A DNA stretch of 64,000 nucleotides from assembly GCA_921293015.1 (NCBI GenBank), contig OV121094.1, positions 32,672,054 to 32,736,053 of the forward strand, written 5' to 3'. A model generated the notes under the pieces. That model was not told where the DNA came from. It worked only from the letters and a program-made list of their open reading frames with translations, and ran no database searches. The DNA comes from Phorcus lineatus. Its lineage: Eukaryota > Mollusca > Gastropoda > Trochida > Trochidae. The translations under genes and the position numbers were made by a program. This document shows, in pieces, positions 26,247 to 38,476 of the stretch (position 1 is its first letter; each line of letters starts with the position of its first letter).

Positions 26247-29200
26247 TCACAATGAATTTTTAATAGATTGGCGTATTTCTGAAAAATAAAAACCTGCCTC
26301 TTGAGCCAATGCTTTGGTATAAACTCTTAAGATATAGAAAAGTGTGACAAAATCTGTTGTACTGAAGAATGTATCTGCTAGAGCAAAGGTGAGGGTGGAT
26401 GGTATAAATCCTCGGCCATACTCCACCATCCATGTATCATGTACCCATGATACGGATGTCACCACCCCGGTAGGATGGTACACCACGTCACCTGCAATGA
26501 CAATTTCGAAGAGACAGTTATTCACCAGAGTGTTTTCTGATATCAAATATATGAACGCAAGTTGATAAAAGTTTTTAAAATCTGAGGCTTGCCGAGGATA
26601 TTTTTACTTTTATCAACGAGTGGTGATACATTTGATATCAGAAGACACGAGGGTGAGATTCTATTTATAATCCATAAGCATTTTTCATTTCCATTACGTG
26701 AAAAATTTATATTTCGGAACACTGCATTACTCTGAGACTCTCGGTGCGATGATGTCATAGCACTCTGATGTTGTCATGTTTATAATGTCATAGCGTTGTG
26801 ATGGCATTACTTGATAATGTAAAACAATTGTGATGTCATGAACTTGACTGTAACAAGGCATTGTTCAAAATCTACTGTCAAAACAATATCTCCTAGATAT
26901 CGCTTGATCTTTTTTTTAAATTGGGTTATGCCAACTATGTACCGGTATATGGTATCATTGTATCAAATAGTGATGTGCTGAAAAGAATTATCATTTATGT
27001 CAAAACTTAAAACAAATGACAGGTAAAACCATTTATCTGCGCTGACTTAAGAGAAACATTTATTATTTGTAATTTACAGGCTGTTCTCTCACTATATGTA
27101 TTATTGCTAATTGCTGAAATATTGCCAAAGCGGCGTTAAACAATAACTCACTCACTCACTCACTCTTATATTTACGATGGGATATCAAAAAGTTTCAATT
27201 ATCGCAGACACATATCAAAGGTACAGACTTTTTTTGTTCTCATGTTTTTAAGACTTCTCTAAATAGTCACCATCCAGAGATACAAATTTTTCCCATCGCT
27301 TCTTGACCTTGCGCAGACCGTCTGAATAGAAGACCCCTGATTTAATGGAAAACCCAGCCTCCACCTCTTGAATGATGTCATTGGTGTCCTCAAAACGACG
27401 TCAACGAAGTGGATTTTTCATCTCAGGGAACAAGAAGAAGTCACTTGTTGCAAGATCGGGTGAATGGGGGGATGCGGTAAGATTTCAAAGCCACATCGCC
27501 GTGCCTCCACAGCAGCTGCTTGACAAGTGTGAGCTGGGGCATTGTCAGCTAACAGGCGTACACCTTTGGTGCTCATATCGCGGCGCTTCTGTTTAATGGC
27601 ATCTCGTAACTTGCTCAGCTGGTTGCAGTAATAAGCTCCAGTAATGGTCTGACCCTTAGCTAGATAATCTGTCAAGATGAATCCACAACAATCCCAAAAT
27701 ACAGACACCATAACCTTTCCTGCAGACTTCTTCACCTTGGCCTTTTTGGGAGGTGGTGACGTAGCATGCTTTCACTCTTTGCTCATCTCTTTTGTCTAAG
27801 GATCATATTGATAGACCCAGCATTCATTGATGGTAACAAAATGTTTGAAGAAATCCTCTTCGTCTTGTTCCAGAAGCTCCAATGCATTAGAGTCAGTAAC
27901 AGGGCTCCAGATAATTATTTGGACTCAGGGGTATTTCACTCCTCAAAATGAAAATTGAGGAGTAAAATTACCAAATGAAAAAAACTAGGAGTATTTCAAG
28001 GTCTATCGTTTCAAATCCTCATTCCAAGTAGGCATCTTTTTCGATGTTTGTTGTTGAATATATTATTAACATGTCTAATCTGTAAATAAATGAGTGATTT
28101 CTCTTTGATGCAATATAAACTCGGTAATATTTGTTTTCATACAGCTTGGCATCAAGTTGGCTACAATTTGAGCTGTAAAGATCATACATGTAGAAATGAA
28201 ACTTTGTTTTGACAAGTCACGATCACTCCTGTAATCAAATATCTTACTAGTATTCTGGGAATGTTGTGCGTATCTGTCACTCATGAATTTCATTTTTAAT
28301 GCGTAAATGTGAATTACCAATGCGTATTTTACGCAGATACGCATCTTATCTGGAGCCCTGCAGTAAGCAAGGAACCCAGCGTGCTGACACTTTGGACATA
28401 TGCAACTGGTAATGGAGTATGTTCCATGCACTGCCATAACTCAGACCTGTTTCCTGCATTATCATTTGTAGAGTTACGCGGCAATCTTCTTGAACCAGCG
28501 TCTCAAGCTTCTTGATGACATCCATATCATCAGTAAGTGCATGAGGGGCGTCCCCTTCTTGGCTCATCTGCAAGGGACATGTGGCCTGTTTGGAAATTCC
28601 TTTTCCATCTCACAACAATAATACAGGATGGGCTGTCATTCTCATAAACAGATTTCATCTCATCATGAATTTGACGTGCAGTATAGCCCTTCAAATGTAA
28701 AAATTTAATTACACTGCGAGCCTCAATTTTCTCCATAATAGGGGGTACTGTGCTATTTGGTCAACAGACGTTAAACTGGCTGTTGCGAAAAAGACTTTTG
28801 TTGACCCAGGAATTGGACAAGGATCACTTATGCTACAGTGACCATTTGGTCCGTATTTACCAGTACATTCTTTGTGATAATTGGAACTTTTTTTCCCTCA
28901 TATACTAAAAATTTAGGCACAATAAGATTACATCTCACCTTGTTTAAATATTTGACTCTTCAGCTCGCCCTCTTTCCACTGTCGGAATGTCCCAGTTATG
29001 ATTGTGTCGGAAATGTTTGCCCAGTAACGTCCTGAAAGGAATCAAAATATAAACCACGTAAAAACTGACAGTCTGAAACTTAACAAATTAAACCCTTGAA
29101 TACCACAGAGGTTGGCACATTTAGTTTCAGATCAAGGGGTCAGGGGTTTGAGTTTGGCAACTTTGCAGTATAAACAAAGTTCTACATGCAGTAAAATTTT

Positions 29201-31715
29201 GGTGCAATACTACACTGAATTTCAGTGCAGTATCACCCATGGTTCACTAATTTCAGCCGATGCTTGCTGGTTTCACTGAATGCGGACTTTATCCCTGCAT
29301 TAATACTAGCAGCTGAGATAAAAGCGAAATACTCTTGAAACTAATGAAAGCACTGTTAAACCCCAAATTACCTCACCTATCCATCTTACCGCCTCCTCAG
29401 AATCCCCCCCCCCCCTTCCCAATAAGCGCCACCCCTACTTTCTGCTCTACCTATATCGATAGAAGCTGCTAAACAATAGTGTGGCTAGGAAATGCAGTGA
29501 GTACTTCAAGCTTTACTTGGAACTAGATAACCTTTTCCGAACTTGAATTACTGTTTAACCCCTACTTCTTGAACTATGAGATTCCAATCCTGAAATTATT
29601 GGTACAATCTCTTCCATAGTTCAGGTAAATATTTCATTATGACCCATGTAGAAATATCATCCCTTGGATATACGACAGTATTTTATTATTTTATCGCTAT
29701 TCAATGATAAATGCACAATCCATTAACAATATATCAAGATATATTCAAATTTCATTTGGAATTATAAATTACTTTTGAAAATAGTGTTAATGCCATTAAG
29801 CACAGACATTTATTCGATTATTATCTATAACTATAACCAAACGCTAGTTCACCCTCCAATCTTAAGAAAACAGATGACAGAAATCAGTATATAGAGGTAG
29901 ATGATAAGAATATAATATCTTAAAGGGACAGTAAGTCGGGTCTTTTTTTTGGAAACAAAATGAATAATAACGTTTGTAAATGAAAAAAATATTTCAATTG
30001 CAAAAAAAGAACTCTTTGCTTAAATCTATTCAGGCTTGATTTTAAAATATGACAACATTTTTTTAACATACATATGAAATAAAACCGACGAGCGGAACCT
30101 ACCAGAATGACCGACGGTATCGACGGCGGTCCCGAAGAAGAGGACGTACTCAGTGACGGAAGCGTGGAGTATACACATTGAGCCCATCCACCCCCCTGCA
30201 TTCATGAAGATCCACTGCATGTCACTGTCTGGTAGGATGTGACCTGGGTACTTCCCCCGAAAATCCTGGAGGATTCTGGGAAAGGCGACTTCTGGGTCCT
30301 GCCCTAAAAACAAAGCAATAATCTTGTAAGGATCTAATGCAAAAATTATTTATGATTAATATTAACACGATAAAGAAGATAAGTTTTGGGAACTTCAGAT
30401 TTGCAGTCACAGCGTTGCAAATCGATTGTGTATTTTTCAGGGCTCTAGATTAGATGCGTATCTGTGTATAATACGCACGGATATTTAAAATATAAGCATT
30501 AAAAATGAAATCAATGAGTGACAGATACGCACAACTTTCCAAGAGTACGAGTCAGATGTTGTTTACATGAGTGATCGTGACTTGTGAAAACAAAGTTTCA
30601 TTTCTTTATTTCTGATCTTTACCACTCAAATTGTAGCCAAGTTAATGCCAACCTGTATGTAAATAAAGATTACCGAGTTTATAAATTATTTCATAAATGA
30701 GAAATCACCCATTCATTTACAGATTAAAAGATGCTAACTTGGAATAAGGACCTGAATACGATAAACCTTGAAATACTCCTAGTTTTTTTTCATTTGGTAA
30801 TTTTACTCCTCAATATTTATTTAGAGGAGTAAAATACCCCTGAGTCCAAATAATTATCTGGAGCCCTGTTTTCGCATTGTCGCTTGTTAAGAAGTTCTGA
30901 TTGTCCTAACTTCATGTTACATCAAATGTTTTTATTTTTCATTGCCTAACTTTTGATTGGATTCAAAACTATCGCAATAAATATTCTAATAGTTGGTCCC
31001 AAGGGGCTATCGATATGTCGATAGTACTATGACAATTGTAAAAGAACTAATGGTATTGAATAGTCAAATCAATAAAGCCTTTTTAGATTGTTTGCAATCT
31101 ATTAGAAACCAGTTAAAAGGGAATTAGCTCTGTATATCTGTCATGGTTATTTTTTTACTTGCAGGCGCTGGGGGATTCTTTGATAATATTGTTAGAGTTG
31201 AAGTTTGCCTCACAAAATTGTTTGAATGCTTCCACTATCATTACCAATGATGCACTATATTTCTTTTCCTCAAAGACATATAAGAAATCATGCATTACAG
31301 AAGGAAAATGTATTTTACCGAAAACAGGTACATAAAATTCAAATTTGATTCATAAAAATCATCTTTAAAATCTGGTACATACCATGATTTTGCGATTAAC
31401 TTTATTTTTGCATTTGTGTAACACATCGTTTCGTGGCTATAAGTTAAAACCTATTTGTTTCACAAAGTGACATTATTAAGGTTATATCATCAATTATTAA
31501 ATGGCCGATCAGTGATCAGCCGATTGTGATAGCGCCCCAGTGAGCGTGTGATAAACATTTATTTTAACCTTTAACTTACCTGCATATTTCTTAGTTATCT
31601 TGGCAACATCTTCGTGGGTAAATAAATATGATTTCTTCTCCAGCCAATACTGGATACAAAATATTATTATTATTATTATAAAAGTCCATTTCGCACATTT
31701 TCGAAAAAATGCCAT
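26247..31715 (-). CDS. SIGMAR1: Sigma non-opioid intracellular receptor 1 (ERG2-like), complete, four exons
   Basis: The sigma-1 receptor is an ER membrane chaperone at mitochondria-associated membranes, with a cupin-like fold related to fungal ERG2 sterol isomerase. Exons on the minus strand are 31715-31580, 30303-30103, 29031-28939 and 26491-26247. All introns are phase 1, and the total is 675 nt (224 residues; the human protein has 223). Residues about 11-27 form one N-terminal transmembrane helix ([15 protein letters not shown]). Conserved blocks are [45 protein letters not shown] and [11 protein letters not shown]121 and E167 align with the human ligand-site acids D126 and E172. Intron 3 carries a mariner with a nested MITE and intron 1 a second MITE copy; neither disturbs the exons. 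Confidence 0.96.
27105..27167 (+). repeat. SINE 3' end with (CTCA)n tail
   Basis: It contains GCTGAAATATTGCC, then AAGCGGCGTTAAAC, then five CTCA units. It looks like the 3' end of a gastropod-type SINE, truncated at its 5' end, in SIGMAR1 intron 3. Confidence 0.65.
27248..28736 (-). mobile_element. Dead mariner transposase gene, interrupted by a MITE
   Basis: Minus-strand coding remnants follow the mariner order. There is an N-terminal helix-turn-helix part from the ATG at 28736 ([16 protein letters not shown], then RWKRNFQTG), a second helical part ([20 protein letters not shown]), SARWVP, then catalytic blocks [34 protein letters not shown] and LLADNAPAH, and C-terminal [15 protein letters not shown] before a stop at 27248. 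Mariners have a D,D34D triad; the first acid reads N in TINECW. There are frameshifts near 28560 and 27440, in-frame stops, and a MITE insertion at 27900-28360. Terminal inverted repeats were not located. It sits in SIGMAR1 intron 3, co-oriented with the host gene. Confidence 0.92.
27900..28360. mobile_element. MITE inserted in the mariner (copy 1)
   Basis: This 461-bp element has perfect 15-bp inverted ends (CAGGGCTCCAGATAA). It is flanked by the 6-bp direct duplication CAGTAA (27894-27899 and 28361-28366). It has an internal palindromic GAGGAGT motif near its left end and TGCGTATTTTACGCA near its right end, and no transposase. Superfamily is uncertain: the CAGGG terminus recalls hAT, but the duplication is 6 rather than 8 bp. 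Confidence 0.88.
29107..29395 (+). repeat. Degraded SINE (same family as 46781-47105)
   Basis: It aligns by eye with the full copy over its length: a decayed tRNA-like head, GGTGCAATACTACACTGA, TTTCAGCCGATGC, TAATACTAGCAGCTGAGAT, ACTCTTGAAA, and an end at TTAAACCCCAAATTACCTC. It lies in SIGMAR1 intron 2. Confidence 0.7.
30438..30868. mobile_element. MITE copy 2, inverted relative to copy 1, in SIGMAR1 intron 1
   Basis: This 431-bp element has ends CAGGGCTCTAG and TTATCTGGAGCCCTG. It matches the reverse complement of the 27900-28360 element throughout (AATACGCACGG, GAGTGACAGATACGCAC, CTGAGTCCAAATAATTATC). Target duplication is obscured by flanking T runs. Confidence 0.85.
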
Positions 31716-32033
31716 TGCTCAGCTGCGATCATACTGGTTTTCTGACAGGTGTGCGACAACTCTGTAGCGTGAAAGACTAACAGACGGAATCGAGTCATGG
31801 AACAAAGGGACAGAACTGTTGCTGCAGTCACTTGCATTAAAATTGTAACAGATTTTACGACGTTATTTTTTGTATTGTATTGTACTGACTATGTTTATTG
31901 TAAATGACTGTCGAATTTGAAGACTATAACGTGTTTTATTCCGCCAGTGCTCGGCAACTTTGTCTGCACTAAGAGAACTGTTCTAGTAATTAAGGTTCGC
32001 TTGTTCCAGCAGACGCTCGCAGGTTTTACTTAA

Positions 32034-34278
32034 AGATAATATATCCACATAGGGGGTACGATTAGCGGAAATACTTCATAACATAGTTAAGAATAAATAT
32101 CAACAACTATTTAGGTTCACATCCACCTGAAAATAGCAGTAAAAACGTGTTTTATAAACACTTCCGGAAAACAGACGCCAAACGTTTTATTAGCCAATCA
32201 GGTGCTAGTGGCGTTGTGACGACATAGACAGGACTCGTTAACGACTGGCTAATCTGTGTAATTGTCTACACTATAGATTCCAGCGAACGTGAACGTATAT
32301 ATTTTCACTGTTTGTTCTTACAAAAAGCCCCTAAGTCACCATAGCTATTAATATCAATACATCGACATATTCTGTTTGACATTAATTAACTTGTTATTTG
32401 TTTGGGTTGTTAATCTCCGAAAATGCCGATCGAGTGAACCCAAACTGATATCTGCTGCCATTGTGACTGTTTTTTGTTTGAACATCTAGACAAATCGACT
32501 ATCCCCCTGTGTAGTAGATTGACCATTGTATATGTAGAATATTTGTTAGTACTTTGTGCCATTTTATAGTGTCAACTCAATATCGTAACTCTGTGTTTCT
32601 GCTTTGCATGACTGTAACAATGAGATTTCGCTTTTGATAGACTGCCTCTCGGCAACTTCCGGAACAGGATACGACGGTTCCGAACAGCTGTTTTGGGGCT
32701 TATTAACCAGTAGATAATGAAGATCAAATTTTTTGTAATTGTACCTCTTGATTCGCGATTTGCAATCTTCATAAAAACTAAGACTTAGTACTTATGTATT
32801 TTTCATAGTAGGGATACAGATTATTGTTGTTTTGTGTGAGTTAATGGTCAGTGTTTGAGATAAAGAGTGTGGTACTAATCTAGAGTGACGTAGGCCAATA
32901 TTGTCAATAATAACACAACATTTATTGTTGATTGTGATTTAAGTTAAAGCCTGCTTGGAAATGTAATGTAAATGTGAAATTCTGTTTCAGTTTTAAGTAT
33001 TTCAACCAAATGAAAATATAAACGCTGAAAAGCATATTATTTCAATTTCCTTCGGTACTTTAGTACCCTTATTTTACCAGAGAGAGGTTTTTAGTTACCT
33101 AACAACACTTTTCACACCAGACAATATAGTCATAAAGTTATTACCTAACAGTCTACATGAAATGCCGCACACCTGTACATTATGGCAATTAAGCAATAAA
33201 CTTAATGACCTCAGCACCTGGCACATTTCTAAAAGGTAATACACAAGACACTGATTAGTTATCTAACTTTATCCTCACACATGATCAACAGCCTTTATTG
33301 AAACTTGATGAAGGTAATTAGGTTTGTCAATACACGTTACACATGAAATTATATTAACAAATCTGTATTTCTAAATATATTATTTCATACTTCAATGTTT
33401 ATCAATATCAAATAGGTTATAAATTATTAAATTTTTAAAATGATTATTTAGTTCAACTCGATTAAATTTTCAACCCTTTATGTAAACAAATACTAAAAAT
33501 GTAAACAACTGTTGGGGTTTGAATTAATAATTTCTGCGACTAATCCTAAGAGACATAAATTTATACTGCAGATAAAAACTCAGCATTCGTCTGCAAATTC
33601 ATCAACTAAAGTCAACTCCCCAAAAGTTTCATGATTATCTACCCCACCTCCCTATGGATAGAATTTTGAATTAGCCTATCTTTCAAATTCCTTACCCTCT
33701 TTCGTTCCCTCTTCTCAAAGTATTCCGTCCGTTTTCTCTTCCGATATTGTTGATTGTCATATCTCGCTGGGCAGACGGGTAGCGGGCCTATTTTCATCTT
33801 TATGTTTATTAACTGTTGGTACGGCATTTTTGACGAGTCTTTTCCTTTGAGGGAGGTCCAAAGTCCGTTTTGAAATCGTAGGAAAGATCATAACAGTCCT
33901 CTATGAAATGATCGGAGCAGATGACAGACCTGTCATTGGGACTCCACTTCGCTCTTTTCTGACTAACAAACTTTGTCCAATTCGCGAATTGGACAGGATC
34001 CTTCGTAAACTGATGCAGTTGAATGTCTCCTGATTTCTTATTAGTACAGTTGAGCGAGTCCTGTCTATTACGTCACATCAGCCGAAGGAGAGCTCAGGCC
34101 ACTCTAGGGACTTTTTTAATTGGGCTTTCGAGGTTGCCAATTTCTACGCACTTTGAACCGTTATATCTTTTTAATTAAAGGACGCATCGAAACTCTGTTT
34201 GGTGTTTTATTTACTTGAATGTATTGTCTTTATGAAAATGGGGATTGAAGTCGGATACAAAACTGGGATATAATATCT
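32034..34278 (-). mobile_element. TTAA-flanked DNA transposon with THAP segment, copy 1 of a direct tandem
   Basis: The 2245-bp element lies between TTAA at 32030-32033 and TTAA at 34279-34282. The first 13 bp inside each TTAA are inverted repeats with one mismatch (AGATAATATATCC and AGATATTATATCC). A further imperfect inverted pair is TAGACAGGACTCG near 32226 and its complement near 34055. The TTAA target is used by piggyBac and Kolobok elements; the AG start suits Kolobok better, and I recall THAP fingers in some Kolobok proteins. The minus strand holds a broken THAP segment (33809-34072) and a reading near 32566-32700 ending in ELTL that could be a later exon. No catalytic domain was recognised. 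Confidence 0.85.
33809..34072 (-). pseudogene. THAP zinc-finger segment, frameshifted (copy 1)
   Basis: This minus-strand open frame contains FANWTKFVSQKRAKW, then SVICSDHFIEDC, the conserved W and the CxxH half of the C2CH zinc site of a THAP DNA-binding domain. Its own frame ends at a stop at 33809. The expected C-terminal landmark AVPT appears in the next frame (33814-33825), preceded by LPQRKRL, so a one-base shift separates them. One N-terminal zinc Cys is present (CTNKK); its partner is not seen. No start codon is in frame. It could be an exon of a transposase, a THAP passenger gene, or a decayed remnant. Confidence 0.8.
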
Positions 34279-34282
34279 TTAA

Positions 34283-36527
34283 AGATAATATATCCACATA
34301 GGGGGTACGATTAGCGGAAATACTTCATAACATAGTTAAGAATAAATATCAACAACTATTTAGGTTCACATCCACCTGAAAATAGCAGTAAAAACGTGTT
34401 TTATAAACACTTCCGGAAAACAGACGCCAAACGTTTTATTAGCCAATCAGGTGCTAGTGGCGTTGTGACGACATAGACAGGACTCGTTAACGACTGGCTA
34501 ATCTGTGTAATTGTCTACACTATAGATTCCAGCGAACGTGAACGTATATATTTTCACTGTTTGTTCTTACAAAAAGCCCCTAAGTCACCATAGCTATTAA
34601 TATCAATACATCGACATATTCTGTTTGACATTAATTAACTTGTTATTTGTTTGGGTTGTTAATCTCCGAAAATGCCGATCGAGTGAACCCAAACTGATAT
34701 CTGCTGCCATTGTGACTGTTTTTTGTTTGAACATCTAGACAAATCGACTATCCCCCTGTGTAGTAGATTGACCATTGTATATGTAGAATATTTGTTAGTA
34801 CTTTGTGCCATTTTATAGTGTCAACTCAATATCGTAACTCTGTGTTTCTGCTTTGCATGACTGTAACAATGAGATTTCGCTTTTGATAGACTGCCTCTCG
34901 GCAACTTCCGGAACAGGATACGACGGTTCCGAACAGCTGTTTTGGGGCTTATTAACCAGTAGATAATGAAGATCAAATTTTTTGTAATTGTACCTCTTGA
35001 TTCGCGATTTGCAATCTTCATAAAAACTAAGACTTAGTACTTATGTATTTTTCATAGTAGGGATACAGATTATTGTTGTTTTGTGTGAGTTAATGGTCAG
35101 TGTTTGAGATAAAGAGTGTGGTACTAATCTAGAGTGACGTAGGCCAATATTGTCAATAATAACACAACATTTATTGTTGATTGTGATTTAAGTTAAAGCC
35201 TGCTTGGAAATGTAATGTAAATGTGAAATTCTGTTTCAGTTTTAAGTATTTCAACCAAATGAAAATATAAACGCTGAAAAGCATATTATTTCAATTTCCT
35301 TCGGTACTTTAGTACCCTTATTTTACCAGAGAGAGGTTTTTAGTTACCTAACAACACTTTTCACACCAGACAATATAGTCATAAAGTTATTACCTAACAG
35401 TCTACATGAAATGCCGCACACCTGTACATTATGGCAATTAAGCAATAAACTTAATGACCTCAGCACCTGGCACATTTCTAAAAGGTAATACACAAGACAC
35501 TGATTAGTTATCTAACTTTATCCTCACACATGATCAACAGCCTTTATTGAAACTTGATGAAGGTAATTAGGTTTGTCAATACACGTTACACATGAAATTA
35601 TATTAACAAATCTGTATTTCTAAATATATTATTTCATACTTCAATGTTTATCAATATCAAATAGGTTATAAATTATTAAATTTTTAAAATGATTATTTAG
35701 TTCAACTCGATTAAATTTTCAACCCTTTATGTAAACAAATACTAAAAATGTAAACAACTGTTGGGGTTTGAATTAATAATTTCTGCGACTAATCCTAAGA
35801 GACATAAATTTATACTGCAGATAAAAACTCAGCATTCGTCTGCAAATTCATCAACTAAAGTCAACTCCCCAAAAGTTTCATGATTATCTACCCCACCTCC
35901 CTATGGATAGAATTTTGAATTAGCCTATCTTTCAAATTCCTTACCCTCTTTCGTTCCCTCTTCTCAAAGTATTCCGTCCGTTTTCTCTTCCGATATTGTT
36001 GATTGTCATATCTCGCTGGGCAGACGGGTAGCGGGCCTATTTTCATCTTTATGTTTATTAACTGTTGGTACGGCATTTTTGACGAGTCTTTTCCTTTGAG
36101 GGAGGTCCAAAGTCCGTTTTGAAATCGTAGGAAAGATCATAACAGTCCTCTATGAAATGATCGGAGCAGATGACAGACCTGTCATTGGGACTCCACTTCG
36201 CTCTTTTCTGACTAACAAACTTTGTCCAATTCGCGAATTGGACAGGATCCTTCGTAAACTGATGCAGTTGAATGTCTCCTGATTTCTTATTAGTACAGTT
36301 GAGCGAGTCCTGTCTATTACGTCACATCAGCCGAAGGAGAGCTCAGGCCACTCTAGGGACTTTTTTAATTGGGCTTTCGAGGTTGCCAATTTCTACGCAC
36401 TTTGAACCGTTATATCTTTTTAATTAAAGGACGCATCGAAACTCTGTTTGGTGTTTTATTTACTTGAATGTATTGTCTTTATGAAAATGGGGATTGAAGT
36501 CGGATACAAAACTGGGATATAATATCT
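34283..36527 (-). mobile_element. TTAA-flanked THAP element, copy 2 of the direct tandem
   Basis: A second 2245-bp copy follows immediately, in the same orientation, offset exactly 2249 bp. The TTAA at 34279-34282 is shared and a third TTAA lies at 36528-36531. Every line compared was identical to copy 1, including the two small minus-strand ORFs (34821-35021 and 35888-36076). Confidence 0.85.
36058..36321 (-). pseudogene. THAP zinc-finger segment, frameshifted (copy 2)
   Basis: This is the same broken THAP segment as at 33809-34072, with the same frame change before the AVPT landmark. The lesion therefore predates the duplication or was copied with it. Confidence 0.78.
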
Positions 36528-36533
36528 TTAAAA

Positions 36534-38476
36534 CAGCCATACCCCGGTGTCTATTCGAGACCCGGCGTCTATTCGAGGAAATAGGTTATTCAATACTATA
36601 AGGCGTTTGTAAAAAACAAAATGAAACATCCTTTTAACTATATTCCATGTGCACAATATTGAAAATATTCAAAAGCAGGTATTATCGAAAATCAACATAT
36701 TATAAAGGGGCACATTTGTCAAATTTTTTCAAACTTCATAAATGGTGTACTATCATCGACAAACGGTGGTTGTTTCTGAAAATTTACATATCAGTGCTTA
36801 TCAGTTAGCATAGAAACAATAAACAAGGAGAAAGTTGGGATTTATGATCGAAAACCGGACAATGGCGCAAGCCAATGACCCCAACGTAATTTTGGAAACT
36901 TATTTATATCAGAAAACACGAGAAAAATATGTTGGAATTGTTAAGTATGTCATTTAACTAATAAAAATGAAAAGGGACGCTGAATGTAGAATTTTTAACA
37001 ATGATATGACCGTGTATAATTCACAATCGAAAACAAGAAAATATCATGATAAAGGCATTTAAGAGAAACAGAAGCAACTAAAGATGGGCGATTTGAGCGT
37101 GACTAAGGTCACATGTAATTTTGACTCTGTTTTAGCCAGATATAAAATTGATGAAACATGATCTGTGCTACTTTAAACAGCTGGAGTCAAGCACTTATTA
37201 CTATAAAAGAAAAGTAAAGGGGTGATCATGTTACCGGATAAACACCCCCTGTATTTTTGGAAATGTAATCGTTACATATATCTTACATCAATTACATCAT
37301 ATTTAACCCAACAATGTTCTGGAATTTCCTTCAAATTATGTCACAAGCAATTCGGCCACGAATTTTTAGGTCTGAAATTCGAATAAGTAAGTAAGTTGAG
37401 CCATTTGCAAGCAGCCCACTCCGGACCCCGAAAAGTCGATATTCACTTTTTAATGAAGAGACAGAAAATGTTATTGGAGTCAAACATTTCCAATTTTATT
37501 AATTATGTTATTTTATCGAAAGAACTGGCGGTTTCTTAAAATCAACATCTTAATGCATATCAGTTCAATATAGAGACAATGAACAGGTTTAAACTGTTAT
37601 TTCTGATCGAAAACCGGACAATGGCGCGCGCCAACGCCTCAAACGTTATTCTGGAAACTTATTTACAGCAGATACAGTAACAAAAAATGGGATTGTTGTA
37701 TTAAGTTAGTCATTTTACTGATATTCATTTCAATTGTACACAAAATGTTGACTTATCCAAATGTATGGAGAGTTTTCATATTATCATTGAAAACAAGAAA
37801 ATGACATAATTTAGGCATTTTAGAGACAAAGATGCAAGGCAATTGTAACATAACTAAAGACAGATAGTATATTGGCTCTTATTTAAGCCACATAGAATGT
37901 TATGAAACATCTTTTATGTCACTTTAACATCGCAGAACTTTCTCCGATAATCAAGTTAGGTTCTAATTGTAGCGTACGACCTTACGTTTCAGATCAGTAC
38001 ATTCTAGTGGTATATCATCTCTTGTTGGTTTTAATAACGAATTATGACCTATGTGTATGATAAATGAGGCACTGCTAAAACAATCTAAAGTAATCTTCGT
38101 CAGGGATTAATTCAACCATTCATTTAGTTGTAGTAAAAACGAACTTTCTTGTGTTTTGCGATCCTTCATCGAAAAACTTGAAAGAAACACGATCATAATA
38201 ACTTTGCTGTATGTTTATTACGAAATAATAGTATCATAGGCGTAGTTACTGGATGGGGAAGCTGAAACCCCGAACCCTACGTAACAAGAAAACATTCTTC
38301 CCCCTATTTTACAAGCCAGAAATTGTTTCCGAATAAAAATCAAATCAAGAGACCTAATCACGCCCCTGGTAAGATTGAAAAACAATCTTGCCTACCCCCA
38401 ACTAAATTGAAAAAAACCCCCAATAGATTAAAACGCATGTTTTATATATCTTGAGCCCCTACATGGTGAGCCAATC
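36534..38476. repeat. Diverged direct duplication (~759 bp offset) next to a TCTATTCGAG-type terminal sequence
   Basis: Just after the third TTAA lie two copies of CCCGG(T/C)GTCTATTCGAG (36543-36577), resembling transposon termini known from marine invertebrates. About 36620-37380 and 37380-38140 then resemble each other: ATCGAAAACCGGACAATGGC recurs at 36847 and 37606, followed by similar GGAAACTTATTTA and GAAAACAAGAAAAT stretches. No coding capacity was recognised. Confidence 0.6.
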
